DNA of 64,000 nucleotides. Source: Undaria pinnatifida. Taxonomy: Eukaryota; Sar; Phaeophyceae; Laminariales; Alariaceae. Of the stretch, positions 20,983 through 31,858 are shown in pieces; the first letter of the stretch is position 1; every line of letters starts with the position of its first letter. The notes below the pieces were generated by a model. That model had not been told where the DNA came from, searched no databases, and saw nothing but the letters and a program-made list of their open reading frames with translations. The stretch covers positions 2,844,501 to 2,908,500 of the forward strand of contig JABAKD010000011.1 of assembly GCA_012845835.1 (NCBI GenBank), written 5' to 3'. Both the position numbers and the translations under genes were made by a program.

Positions 20983-21849
20983 TACCCAAACGGTATAACC
21001 ATCGCCGTCTAGAGTGGAAATCACGAAGACCGGCGATCTGGCTTCCGGCGCTATTCATGGAGCTATCATTGTCGCTTGACGGCACGAACCATATTCGCTA
21101 ACGAACAACAACCTCACCGGTTTCACATCCATACTAGTCACGAACACCGGCGATCTAGTTTCCAGCGCTACACGTGGAGCTTTTGTTTTTGTGGAGCTCC
21201 TTCACGCAAAAACTGCCGAAAAACACTGCCGAAAACACAGAACCGGCCACATGAAGCAATCCGAGTTACTGGTGTAGGAGATGTGTTCCAACCGCAGCGC
21301 AGGAAGCTGTGAGGCAAGCGTCAGGCATGACGACACTCGGATTGCCTCGAGATTTTCCTAAACGATCGAATAGATTGTGCTCGTCGCTTTTTGGTCTGTA
21401 TACTATAATCAAGATATAATCAAGTCCCAACAGGGTTCATGGGGCTTACGGAGGTTGGTTGTTCCACGTCGCGAACGATCGGCGGAACGGTCCGCACACT
21501 CCACATCACGCACCTTTGGTCTACACGTCGACACATTCGGCTCGAAGAGGGGCGCGTAGTGCCGCACCCAAACGCGAGCTGGGCGTCGGGTGGGCCCAAG
21601 ACTTTCCCCGCATTCCCTTAAAATAACATCACGGGTTGCAGTGGTCATCCGTGATACCTGGTAGTCGATAAGACTAGTGATCTATCTGGCTTCTAGCGAA
21701 ATTCAAGGATTTTCTTGTATACGGAGATTGTGGCTTGACGCCGCGAACCATATTCGCTAAGAAAAAAAGCTTTGTTTTTGTTGCCATGTATGATGTACAG
21801 CCACGAAAACCGGCGCCCTAGCTTCCAGTGCTGTGATAGTCATGGAGCT

Positions 21850-22340
21850 TTGTTGATTCTGCTTGTGCCACGAACATGACGACGGTTCGATGATATTCGG
21901 GAGTTCCAATAGTAGGTTGGCTACATCATAGCGGGATATTGGGATGTCGGGACTTGCATCGTGAGCTTGGTGCAGCACCCGATCGCACTCCACTTGACTT
22001 CTACTTTACGGTGGCTTTATGAACGACTCTACGATGTCTTCTTATCTCCCCGAGAGGACTCAACATATACGAACTACATGATTTGTTTGTCTCTCTGCCG
22101 GTGACTCCACCCCCGCACTGTCCAACAGAAGGAATTCTCATCACGCGTGGAGGATCAATCAACACGAGGCACCTCTCGAGAAGGCAAGAAACCATCATAA
22201 ACGTCATCATAATGTGCGGTCGGGTGCTGCACCTTATTAACGATGCATCTCGCTACGATGTAGCCAACCTACTATTGAAACTCCTTGATATCATCAGACC
22301 GTTATCATGTTTGTATCCTAATAAAATAACAATAGACAAG
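21850..22340. repeat. Large imperfect inverted repeat with a conserved reading frame
   Basis: 21850-21995 (minus) and 22209-22340 (plus) are inverted copies sharing 'GATGTAGCCAACCTACTATT' and 'CGGGTGCTGCACC'. Both arms encode a related peptide, with 'RVLH' then 'DAS' then 'RYDVANLLL'. The words are faintly ankyrin-like, but I would not assign a family. Confidence 0.6.
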
Positions 22341-23119
22341 TTTCCTACGGGATCGCCGCTTCAAGGCACCAACCACCGTCGCCAAAAATAACAGCATCGC
22401 GTTCATTGCCTATGTATGACATCATAGTCACCGCGACCGGCGATCTAGCTTACCAGCGCTACACATGGAGCTTCTTCTATTCGTGGAGCTCCTCGCGGAG
22501 ATTGGTTGTTCAACGGCGCGAAAGGTCCGCGCACTCCACATCACACAACTAATGTTGATACAATCGGATTCAAGAGACGCAGCGCGGGAACAAAACGGGA
22601 ACAAACGCGCGCCGGGCGTAGGGTATGTCGCGCTTAGTTCGACTCAACGATCGACTCCAACCTCCCCTCTCATTATTATTAGTTTTGATACTATTATTTA
22701 CAGCCGGGGGTCTCGCGTTGGTGCGATACCCTTTGGCGAGGGGTCCTAGTTTAGTGCGGCGAAAATCGCTGGTCACGACCTTGCTCGTCCTAGAGAGTAC
22801 TGCAATGCCCCACTTTGGTGCGAGATCCCACTTTAGTGCGCTTGTTGTCATCTCGCAAGGCACCGCGCTAATATGAGACCATGGCTGCAGGGTTTATAGG
22901 GTTTTCTACGGCTGTGATGACATCATCAATCACCGCCGATCTGTCTTCCAGGGCTACATGTTCACGAAGTTTCGCACGGAAACTGTTGCTACAGTGGAAG
23001 GTGCAAAGAGTCCGCACATTCACGCATCACACACATTTTGGTCTACATACAACACCGACGCATTCGGGTTGAAGAGGCGCAAGCAGTGCGGCAATCAAAA
23101 CGCTCGCCGGGGGGCGGGT

Positions 23120-23300
23120 ACAGTGCCCCCCAATTGTGCCGGTTGAATAGTGCCACTGCCCTCTATAGTGCCGGTCAAATTGCTCGGCACTACTGGAGCC
23201 CTATATAGTAACCCTATTCCCAACAGTGCTGGTGCCCTGAACAGTGCCGGTGTACTGGTCTGGCACATAACGGCACCATTCGGAGCCCCTCACTATACGT
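23120..23300 (+). repeat. AGTGCCGG-rich short repeat tract
   Basis: AGTGCCGG and AGTGCTGG words recur about six times in 170 bp ('AATAGTGCCACTGCC', 'ATAGTGCCGGTCAA', 'AACAGTGCCGGTG'). No gene. Confidence 0.55.
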
Positions 23301-23660
23301 GATTACTTGTCCAGCCAAACACCAGCATAAAACCTTCCCTCCGTTCTCACTCATTGGTTGGACCCAAAGGCCATTGTTTAGCTCGCGACCACAGGAACAT
23401 GCGCCTACTAAATAGAGTTGACAAGCCGCAATCGCGACACCCGAAGCGGGTGACAGAATCTCCGGTATCCTTCGGCTTCGTGCTAAAGAATAAAAGCTTC
23501 TTCCTGAACAGTGCAGACGCGTGTTTCGCCGCGAAGTGCACTTGTCAACAAACGGGGCGTATTCAGCACCTTTAGGCTCTGAAGAACTATATCCGTGTTT
23601 TTGGGCGACACACTGATTTTTTTTCGCAGAGTAGGATAACGGCGTGTGTCACCATACAGA

Positions 23661-24090
23661 GGCAGCACCCTCTGGCGAAAACGTTTCTGACGGACGAGGC
23701 TCCCGAAATGAACCGTTTACACTGACGCATCGCATACAGGTAGCACTTCCTTACTTCTTTTTTTACATTCTTTGCTGCATGATGAGGCCGGCTAACAACA
23801 CAAGAATCTCCGGAACGCCATTCTTTTTTCGCATGTTCTTTTCGTTCATATATACCTACTGTAGGCCATGAGTTTCTTCAATCGGGGGGGGGGTGGTGCC
23901 CTTGGAGTTTCCCCAAGATCGCCCGAGAGTTTCTTTTCATATTTTGCAAAACGATTTTCTCACACACCTGGGCCACGGGTCTGCGCCTCGGATTGCGCCT
24001 TCAGTGTGCTCATAAAAACGGCTTTTGCGGTGAGGTATGAAGCTCCTCAAGCCACCACCCTTAGAAGGCAAACGGTGTACTTCTACGGTA
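23661..24090 (+). repeat. R3 dispersed repeat, copy c (expanded)
   Basis: Has 'GAAAACGTTTCTGACGGACG', 'GTAGGCCATGAG' and 'GAGGTATGAAGCTCCTCAAG' in R3 order, with about 150 bp of extra sequence including a G9 run. Confidence 0.55.
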
Positions 24091-24175
24091 GACCGGGTCT
24101 AACTTTGGCGGGTCTGGAAGGGTTTAAGGTCCACAACTCTTCGGTAGCAGCCCTGGGCACGGCCAGCTTCTCACG

Positions 24176-24264
24176 TTAACCCCTTCACAACTGGGACCCC
24201 TTTTTGGGGACAATTTTACTTGAAGTTAGTATAGGGAGGGATTTGGGGGCTCTAAAGGGGTTAA
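24176..24264. mobile_element. 89-bp TTAA-flanked MITE, intact copy
   Basis: TTAACCCCTT opens the element and AAGGGGTTAA closes it, so TTAA is duplicated at both ends. The inner part holds 'GGGACCCCTTTTTGGGGAC' and 'TTGAAGTTAGTATAGGGAGG'. TTAA target sites and C-run termini are typical of piggyBac-type ends. Other copies: 24956-25035, 29291-29379, 29890-29972, 54413-54503 and 62241-62325. Confidence 0.7.
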
Positions 24265-24955
24265 CAGACACCGACGATACACTCAAACATTGCATACGTC
24301 TTGGGCATATGAACCCCCCCCCAAAAAAGAAACGCCTTCCAAGGCTGTACGTAGGCTGACTCCCGATTTCACTTATTTACATTTTTCTGGCGGAGGCATG
24401 AATTGCTTCAGCTATGATACATGTGTGTACCACCTTTGGTTGGTTTGTGTTTTTTCCCGGGAGTATTCTTCAGCTCCAGAGTGACTGGAGCATGTCCTGT
24501 GACCACGGACTTGATTATGCGAGTTAATGTGAGAACAACAACTCAGAACAACGCAATCTGACATACAAACGCTGCATAAAATCAACCATGAAACAAATCG
24601 CGGTCAATATCCACGTTCGAGGGAAATGATAGGCCAGTGATCATAAGGACAATTATCACAACCCAGATAGGAATTATTCGTCGTTAAGTTGCGCATTTTC
24701 GTGGGCAACGCTACGCCACTTGTTCAAAAAAAATGTCGTTCTGCTGACATGATCCCATCGCTCATCGCCACAGCAGTCCTTGTGTTTTACGTTCGATGCC
24801 TTCCGTTGGGATGTTCTCGTGTTTTTACGTTCGAAATCTTCCAGGCAGTCCGTGGGATGATTCATCGGTGGGTGCGCTTTCACTTTTCTCAGCGCCAGTA
24901 GACAGGTGGGGTGGAGATGGAGAACTCCTTACACACGGAGCCAAAGAAAAAACTA

Positions 24956-25035
24956 TTAACCCCTTTACTACTGGAACCCCTCTTTTTTCACAAATTACTT
25001 GAAGTTAGCGTAGGGAGGGATTTTGGGGCCCTACA
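24956..25035. mobile_element. TTAA-type MITE, right end lost
   Basis: Starts TTAACCCCTTTACTACTGG and keeps 'TTGAAGTTAGCGTAGGGAGG', but stops before the closing AAGGGGTTAA. Confidence 0.55.
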
Positions 25036-25279
25036 ACATGTGCCTCTATCGCACCATTAGTAGCATGCGTCTCTCATAAAGTCAGCAGCCCGCGTTGCCT
25101 CGCATGGTCGATGCTGAAATCGTTACATCGAAATCGTAATTTCCTCCTTCTGAATTCCCACAAGAGTTTTTGTAACCTTCCCCTCGTATCTTGCTCCGCC
25201 TTAAAGAGGGATGCGTGGTCAGTCAACGGCCATGACCAAGGCAACTAAAAAATGAGTACGCCAACCCCCCTCCTCGTAC

Positions 25280-25430
25280 CTTGATCTGGTTTATGACGGC
25301 CAATTGCGCCCTGATCTGGTCGTAGGACGTCCTCTTCCGTTTCGGGGGAAATTTTTTCTTGGCCTTCCCCGTCGCTGCTGCTGGCCGAGGCTTCGCGGCC
25401 GAAGGCTTCTTCTTACCCTTAGCCACCCCG
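25280..25430 (-). CDS. Possible internal exon of a Lys/Pro/Ala-rich protein
   Basis: On the minus strand the open frame starts right after TTTTTCCAG (acceptor, exon from 25430) and ends at ATCAAG followed by GTACGAGG (donor). It encodes about 50 residues with basic clusters ('AKGKKKPSAAKPRPAA', 'KAKKKFPPKRKRTSYDQIRA'), resembling histone tails or a nuclear localisation signal followed by a helical stretch. A possible next exon begins at 25199 after CTCTTTAAG and keeps the same phase ('AEQDTRGRLQKLLWEF'). An upstream ATG-led stretch (near 25669) could be the first exon, but a repeat (R9) follows it. Family unknown. Confidence 0.35.
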
Positions 25431-25537
25431 CTGGAAAAACAATTGAGCAGCGACAATTTTTTTTTTTTGTTGGCGAGATGTGAAATGGTGAAAGATGCGG
25501 GTACTGCTGTGTACTGTTATTGTACTGCGTGCGTGTG

Positions 25538-25622
25538 TTCTTCACATCACACTGATATTTCCACCTATCTGCATCCATCCACCTATCTGCATCCAGCACA
25601 ACCAGTGTCCGAGCTGACGCCG
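25538..25622 (+). repeat. R9 short dispersed repeat, copy a
   Basis: 'TGTTCTTCACATCACACTG', 'TTTCCACCTATCTGCATCC' and 'CCAGCACAACCAGTGTCCG', with an internal 17-bp duplication. Also at 26747-26826 and 30409-30512. Confidence 0.6.
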
Positions 25623-26344
25623 CATCCAGATAAGATTGAAAGCGAGTTTTTAGTTTTGACGGCGGCATGAAAGATCCCTTCCGAGCTGCTCGAACCGTCC
25701 GCCGAATCACGCACCAACCGCACACAAGCTAACAACAGCAGTTACAAGCATTCTTCTGCGCAAGTTCCTAGTGGCGGATCAACCATCTAAACCCATGTGG
25801 GGCCCGTACACAGCGACCAACAAAAACAACGACTACGATTGCGACGTTTTCAAGCGTCTGTCAGTACCGTGAGCGCGCAGCAGCAGTACGAGAAGGATCA
25901 CGCTGCGCCCTTCCCGTACGGGTCTTGGCATCGTTGGCGTCATCGTTCGGACATCAATTTTATCATCGCCAGCCAGCGGTGGCCGATGCCGTAACCGGCT
26001 TTTTTTCGTCATGGATTCCCTCTGAAGTCTCAAAGGAGTTAAGGAGTCCCGTATGATAGTGTGCTGGTATGTGTGACGTATATCTATCGCTCACAGCAGT
26101 TGCACTTTTGATTAGCTCGATTTGTTACAAAACTTAACGAACAAGGCGTGGCATCAGCAGCCGGCATAAGCCACCCATGCAGTAGCTCCAATTCATGTAT
26201 ACGGTCTTCAAGTTTCAATTAACCCCCCCCCACCCGCCTTCCCCGCCGCCTCCACCATCACCTACTAGCATTACGCGTGCAGTAAGCTCCCATTCATTTC
26301 GGCGATCTATCCCCCCTCCCCTCACCCGTAATACTAAAACTAAG

Positions 26345-26600
26345 TAACTACAGGATATACAAAGTAAACTTGTACATTCCACAGCCGTCAGATTTTGTCC
26401 CCCTCAAACACGGGTTTTATACTTTCCGCACACAGATTGATTAGCACCACCCTGTTGACCCTGGTACAAGCTACACTGTAGTTCCAAGGGGAGTCGCCGA
26501 CCAATACCCTTAATGAGGACACACACCCAGTAACACGCGCGATCGGAGCATCACTCACAGCTTGCAAAGATGAGTTTCGACAAAATCTTCGATCTCGCAG
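26345..26600 (-). repeat. CORE-1 repeat, full-length minus-strand copy
   Basis: Reverse complement carries all CORE-1 landmarks: 'TCCAGCTGCGAGATCGAAG', 'CATCTTTGCAAGCTGTGAG', 'CTCCGATCGCGCGTGTTAC' and 'GTCGGCGACTCCCC'. Confidence 0.75.
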
Positions 26601-26746
26601 CTGGAGTGTACTTATATTTTTTATAAAAACCCAGATAACTGGATTTCTTTCCTCCGCTGGCCCGCAATCACATTAGTTCACTGTCCACTACCAGATCTTC
26701 ATACACTTCGAGGTTGTTGTTGTTGCATACCGGTACATACATATTC

Positions 26747-26826
26747 TCACTGCGTGTCTGTTCTTCACACTGATACTTTCCACCCGTATATTGTACGTCC
26801 AGCACAACCAGTGTCCGTCCCGATGC
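26747..26826 (+). repeat. R9 short dispersed repeat, copy b
   Basis: 'TGTTCTTCACACTGATACTT' and 'CCAGCACAACCAGTGTCCG' as in 25538-25622. Confidence 0.6.
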
Positions 26827-27049
26827 CCCCCCCAAAATAGACGAGCTTTGTGGCCACAAAACTACAAAGCAGAGACACATTGGCAATACAGGTGACTTCG
26901 CTAGTGCAATGCCGAACGCAATGAATGCGGGGGTGGAACACATGCAAGCCAGCACTGCCGAGAAACAGACGAAAACCAAAAATTAAATAAATTGCAAGAC
27001 GAACGAAAGGATAAAAAAAAAAGGAACTGCTGTCAGCGGGTCAGGTATC

Positions 27050-27185
27050 GTTTACATTATAGGGGACTCGCCGGCACGCATCCTTCACGAGGGTATACAC
27101 AAACCGTAGCGTGCGCGATCGAAGTATCACATTCAGCTTGCATACACGACTTATGATATTTTTGTGGATATCGCAGCTCAGTTCA
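27050..27185 (-). repeat. CORE-1 repeat, diverged partial copy
   Basis: Shares the 'GATACTTCGATCGCGC' and 'GGCGAGTCCCC' landmarks on the minus strand. The core itself is decayed. Confidence 0.5.
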
Positions 27186-27240
27186 AGTGTCCTTTTTTTT
27201 TTCTATTCTTTCCAAATAGCGCATGTAACACGCAAGATAC

Positions 27241-27412
27241 CCTCGGATGATACCACACCCCCTCGGATGATACCACACCCCCTCGGATGATACCACACCC
27301 CCTTGGACGATACCACACCCCGTCGGATGATACCACGCCCTGTCGGACGATACCACACCCCCTCGGATGATACCACCCCCTCTCGGATGATACCACACCC
27401 CCTCGGATCAAG
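27241..27412 (+). repeat. 20-bp minisatellite, about nine copies
   Basis: Unit 'CTCGGATGATACCACACCCC' with point variants. Open frames on the minus strand ('WYHPRGCGIIRGG') simply follow the repeat. Confidence 0.9.
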
Positions 27413-27454
27413 TTCCAAGCTGGTTTTCTCAGCAAACGCCAAGCGATGCGGCTG

Positions 27455-27605
27455 CAGCAGTAGGGGTCCCCAAATAAGGCGGTTTGAGCAAGGCGGTATC
27501 CCGATATAAGGCGGTCAAAATCGGTTAGCGTGACTAGGGAATTGCACTCATAACGCGGAATGAATAAGGCGGCTTACTCTATAAGGCGGTCATATTGCAC
27601 CAACG
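27455..27605 (+). repeat. R5 AAGGCGGT repeat, copy a
   Basis: Five ATAAGGCGGT-like words. 'GGTATCCCGATATAAGGCGG' is found reversed at 52255-52335. Confidence 0.6.
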
Positions 27606-27939
27606 CCTTACCCCTAGTATGGCGATGGTGGTGTATAGGACATATTTCCAATGCCACCGTTTCGGTGTGTGTGCCCCACTGGCTTTGGTGAAAAAAACGG
27701 CTGGGAAACTCGACCCCCCCAGGGGTGTGCGCTATCTCGCGTGTTACCAGGTAGTACATAGGGTGCACGGTTAATACTCCCCCTTGGATCAATTTCAGAG
27801 TCGGTTACCTCCAAAAACAAGAGAGGCGAACGCAAACAAACGGTGGCTTTGGAAAGAGGTTGTCGAGATCTTTCAATCGACGTATTTATGCACCAATTTT
27901 ATACTTTATTTTACTTTGCTCCCTCCATCTATTATAAAC
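27606..27939. other. No gene seen
   Basis: Contains an exact TACCAGGTA at 27745-27753. No coding or repeat-family signal otherwise. Confidence 0.4.
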
Positions 27940-28190
27940 AATGAAAATACACTCCAGCTGTGAGATCGAAGATTTCGTCGAAACTCATCTTTGCAAGCTG
28001 TGTGTGATACTCCGATCGCGCGCATTACGAGTTGTGTGTCCTCATTAAGGATATAGGTCGGCGACTCCCCCTTCAACTACAGTGTAGCTATCAGGGTCAA
28101 CAGGATGATTTAAGTCAGTCTGTGCGCGGAAACTATAAAACCCGTTTCTGAGGGGGACAAAATCTGACAGCTGTGAAGGGAAAGGGGGTG
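27940..28190 (+). repeat. CORE-1 repeat, full copy
   Basis: 'CACTCCAGCTGTGAGATCGA', 'CTCATCTTTGCAAGCTGTG', 'CTCCGATCGCGCGCATTACG', 'ATATAGGTCGGCGACTCCCC', 'TGTGCGCGGAAACTATAAAA'. Confidence 0.8.
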
Positions 28191-28218
28191 GTTTTGATCA
28201 AAAGCGAGCGGGTTTGGA

Positions 28219-28376
28219 GGGGGGGGGGGGGGGGGGGGGGGGAAGGGGCAATTTGGGCATGTAAGCTATAAATCCTTTCGAGGGGATAAATCTGACGGTT
28301 TTGGCACCAGTATATTATTGGGGGCGGGGGGGGGGGGGGTTGGGGCGGGGGGGGGGGCGGGGGCGGGGGGGGGCAG
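28219..28376 (+). repeat. Long G tracts
   Basis: A 24-G run at 28219-28242 and a 54-bp G/C-interrupted G tract at 28320-28373. Good candidate G-quadruplex DNA on the plus strand. Lengths in an assembly are unreliable for such runs. Confidence 0.8.
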
Positions 28377-28439
28377 CTCAATATGTGCCTGGAAACTATA
28401 CATTATTTTGAGGGGATCTATTATATTCTCACTTTTCTT

Positions 28440-28640
28440 TCCCTTTCGCCCTCCCAACACGTAGCTCAGATCCAGCGTCACTAAGCAGGCTCTTCTCCCC
28501 CGTCCCCACCACGGTACGTGCCCTCGTTTTTTTCCCAAGAAGACTTCAGTCCTTTCTTCCCTCATCATCTCGCATCGAATCTAGAACTATACAGCTTACA
28601 CGTTGTCGAGAAAATCAGATCGGAAAATCGGCTGAAGGGG
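28440..28640 (-). mobile_element. SINE-1 body, minus strand
   Basis: Reverse complement of 'CTCAGATCCAGCGTCACTAA', 'CAGGCTCTTCTCCCCCGTCC' and 'GTACGTGCCCTCGTTTTT' matches the SINE-1 body at 30700-30850. The tRNA-like head is not recognisable. Confidence 0.55.
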
Positions 28641-29290
28641 GAGAGGTGTTACCTTGCATGCGAGCTACGTGGTACCAGGTATACGGTACCGAAATACTTT
28701 TTAGCATGTACAGCAACAAACTCCAACGAATTAGTCTGAGGTCAACAGTGGAATACAGACACATGTGAAAACATATCCAATCACTCTGTCAGCTGGCCTC
28801 TTTTTTTTTGTATGCGCATAACAGCTACCCGTGGTAGCTAGCATCCATTCACGAGCCCTCGGGGGCTACCCTCTAGTACATACAAGTATCATGTTTCCTT
28901 TCGTTCTTTTTCCCTTGAAGCTGCCACCACTCCGAACGTGAAACATAAGGACCGTTTGGGTATTCATATTAATATCCGAAAGTTCCTTACGTTTCCGTCC
29001 AGAGCGGTACACCTGGGGCCGAAAAGGTGGGGTATCACCAGCACACCAGCACCGCACCGTGCTTTACGTGCGTACGTACCCACGGACTTCAAGGGAGACA
29101 AGTGTCGAAAAAACATTACGATGACAGCGACGTCTAGACGAAGCAACCCGGGCTAGGTCCGCTGGAACATGCGTCGCGGGCAGCGCAGCGATATCCGAGC
29201 TGCCGCGCGGTCTTCCTATCAAGGCACGAGACGTCGCACATACATAGGTTTCCTTTTTTATGGGCTTCCCAGGGCAGCACAGAAAACGGA
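28641..29290. other. No gene seen
   Basis: Unique-looking sequence with short open frames only. Contains an exact TACCAGGTA at 28673-28681. Confidence 0.4.
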
Positions 29291-29379
29291 GCCACCCCTT
29301 TACAGCTGAAACCCCTTTTTGGGGACAAAATTACTTGGAATTAGTATAGGGAGGGGTTTGGGGGTTCTGAAGGGGTTAA
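29291..29379. mobile_element. TTAA-type MITE
   Basis: 'ACCCCTTTACAGCTGAAACC', 'TTGGAATTAGTATAGGGAGG' and a closing AAGGGGTTAA. The left TTAA is mutated. Confidence 0.65.
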
Positions 29380-29389
29380 GAGGTCACGA

Positions 29390-29560
29390 CGGAACAAAAA
29401 AAATCCGATAGTTGTGATCACTGCAGTGCGAATCGAAAAAATGACGGGGAGTTTTTACATTAAAAAAAAAACTTGGCTTTAGAAACCCCGCCTCCTGTCT
29501 GGTTGAAAAAGTGTGGGGTACTTTCTTTTCTTTCAGGCTGGCTCCCCGGGGTTCCCTTGC
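29390..29560 (+). repeat. R10 dispersed repeat, copy a
   Basis: 'AATCCGATAGTTGTGAT', 'GCGAATCGAAAAAATGACG' and 'AAAAGTGTGGGG' recur in the same order at 62985-63150. Confidence 0.45.
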
Positions 29561-29673
29561 TTTTTTTCTCTACTTTCTGGGAAAAGTTCATGAGTGCTCG
29601 ACGTTGAAGCTCATCATCATGCTGGACGTTGTCGGAATTTCAAAACATGCCTGATTGTGACAAGGCGCGAGCC

Positions 29674-29972
29674 ATTTTTCTTGTTTTCCAAGAGACAAAA
29701 AGCTATTCATATGTAGAGGATCAGGCACAAGGCTCCTTCGCAGCGTCCTGTTTTTATAATTTCTCTTGTTCTAGACAACCAACCAACCATCTATCCAGTC
29801 TACCTTGTTTTCGAACGCTTTTGTCCACGGCTCTCAATATACACAGCACCAAGGCCAGTCCCAACGGGTCCTGTGTACGCTAGTACTTGACCCCTTTGGA
29901 GCCCTAAAACCCCTCCCAATACTAATTCCAAGAAATTTTGTCCCAAAACGGGTTTCCAGCCGTAAAGGCGTC
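29674..29972 (+). repeat. R7 dispersed repeat followed by a reversed TTAA-type MITE
   Basis: 29674-29887 ('TTTCTTGTTTTCCAAGAGAC', 'CAGCACCAAGGCCAGTCCC', 'GGGTCCTGTGTACG') is inverted at 36110-36320. 29890-29972 is a MITE on the other strand ('GACCCCTTTGGAGCCC', 'CCCAATACTAATTCCAAG'). Confidence 0.55.
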
Positions 29973-30408
29973 AAGTTAATACGTTTATATTGGGAACATT
30001 CCTGATCCCCCATAAAGCCTACCAGGTGGTGAGGATTTTTGTAACGAGATCTAGACCTACGTAGACGTTCGTACCTGTCCGACCGGGTCGTACTGCTTGT
30101 AGGACTGTATGAATAGGACTAGCCAAAACTTCTGTTGCGTGCATATATCAGATGCCTTGTCTCAGCTCTCAGCTCTCAGCAGCATCGTTTTTTCCGGATA
30201 CATGTCAACAACCGCTGCGAGATCGCACCGTGACATTCAACACGTGATACGATATCAGACTCTCTCCAATAGGACTATTAAATATGGATGGCACGAGCAC
30301 CATTACCACCTACCGTGGTACCAGGCACGTAATACCAGGTAGTTGGCTTTCGCTCCGCCATTTTCAACTATTAGAACGAGTAGTATTGAACATCGAACCG
30401 GTCGCCCC
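29973..30408. other. No gene seen
   Basis: No coding signal. Contains TACCAGGTA at 30333-30341 and a near match at 30319. Confidence 0.4.
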
Positions 30409-30512
30409 GGTGTGTGTTCTTCACATGTTTTCCACCCATCTATGATCGGTACAGCAGTATATACAATCAGCGCAACCACCACCCATCTATGATACGCACA
30501 TCCAGCACAACC
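30409..30512 (+). repeat. R9 short dispersed repeat, copy c
   Basis: 'GTGTTCTTCACATGTTTTCC', 'CACCCATCTATGAT' (twice) and 'CCAGCACAACCAG'. It abuts the SINE that follows. Confidence 0.55.
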
Positions 30513-30870
30513 AGCCCCGGTGGCTACCTTCGAATGCTTCTTTCTACCCGCGGGAATTATTATGGATACAAGCAGTATGAGAGTTGTTTCTGAAGTTCAA
30601 ATCTCACATAGGTCGGACTTTATTTTTATTTTTCATTTGAAAAAAAACAAAAATCAACGGAAGCAACTGCTGAAAGCGCCCTGCAGTTGGGGTAGGCGCA
30701 ATTCGATGCGAGTCAACGAGGGGAAGAAGGGCTGAATTCTTCTCGAGATGGACCGAAACGAAGGCACAGCAGTTGGTGGGGAGGGGGGAGAAAGAGCCTG
30801 CTTTGTGATCCTGGATATGAGTTACGTCAATCAGAGAGAAAGAAGAAAGGAAAAAGCGGAGATATTCGAT
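30513..30870 (+). mobile_element. SINE-1 copy with intact B box
   Basis: The head includes 'GAAGTTCAAATCTCACATAG', a good B box. The body holds 'CGATGCGAGTCAACGAGGGG', 'GGGGAGAAAGAGCCTGC', 'GTGATCCTGGATATGAG' and an AAAG/GAAA-rich tail. Confidence 0.65.
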
Positions 30871-31858
30871 GGGATCGACAAAAAAAACAAAGGAAAACAT
30901 AAACAACAGCCGGGTAGGAGTAGTCGCAAAGCCCACAGTCAACTCACGGCCCCTAGGCCTTCGAACATCGAAGTCTCGTGACACACCAACACTGCCTGAG
31001 CCTTTGGCAATTGACAATCGGCGCTGTACCAAGTACGTCAGTACAGCAGTACCTGCAGCGTTGGTGCTGTGGGCGAAGTTTCGAAAGGACGGTAGAATAA
31101 TATCACGAACGAGAACATAGAACCCAACCGTCGACTTGAAGTGTACCAGGTCCTCTGTCTGTAGCCAGTACAATAGCGATTCTCTTTCGCGACAAAAACG
31201 CACAACCTGCCGCCCTGGCAGCAGTCAGTACGAACAGCAGTAATCTTATTATCGAGGCTGCACCCACTCTATGATACAACAAGTGTCCTACTCTCTCCTC
31301 GGCCAGCCACTGCAGAGCGAATGCGAGCCAATTCACCACAGGCGTCCTGGGCGCAAGTGCGTGTCAGACTATTGGGGTTCTTCTCTGCGTTGACGAGCTC
31401 GGTCATGTGCCGTGTGCACACAGGCCATCAACTCTCCCCGACGACCACGATGATCTTTTGAAAAGAGCGTACCACCCATCTATACTATTTTGTAGATACA
31501 CGACGCGCCAACTCGACCTTGCAAATATATTGTTTGTTTTTGGCATGCCACGCGCAAACCTCAGGAACATCAGGGCCCTAAACGGGGTGGACAGCTACAG
31601 CAGGATCCTGCTGCGGTGGACTCTTACCTTGTTCCTGCAGGCCGAACCATCCCACTAGCTTCTTAGGTCGGTTAGCACAGCACAAGGTAGTCTGTGCTAG
31701 TGCGTGATCGCAGAAGGGTATCATATAGTAGGTTGCAGGTTCGTGCAGCGGAAAAAAAAGCTCAAAGAGCGCGTTCCCACATTTCCGTCCCGAGTACCGC
31801 CTTCCAAACCTTAGAACACCTCGTCGCGGACAGTTATTTTTTTTTAAACGCAACATAC
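30871..31858. other. No gene seen
   Basis: Short open frames on both strands without family or splice support. Unmatched to other repeats in the window. Confidence 0.4.

Larger units (their letters stand above)
16860..23110. repeat. 6-kb degenerate array of ~130-250 bp units
   Basis: A unit with 'TTTCATTGCCCATG..TGA', 'AGTCACGAAGACCGGCGATC', 'CTTCCAGCGCTATTCATG', 'GAGCTTCTTACGGAGATTG' and 'CGGCGCGAACCATC' recurs about 18 times in one orientation, for example near 17113, 17700, 18088, 19175, 19300, 19650, 20380 and 22470. Some units add a longer module with 'CACACTCCACATCACACAAC'. Spacing is irregular and identity low, so this is an old array with later insertions (SINE, CAGTGGG MITE, GATC repeat). 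Confidence 0.75.

Noticed and set aside
27241-27412. CRISPR-like short direct repeats
   Set aside because: The 20-bp units are directly adjacent with no unique spacers, in eukaryotic DNA. It is a minisatellite.
28133-28381. Poly-Pro frame on the minus strand
   Set aside because: It is the translation of long G tracts.
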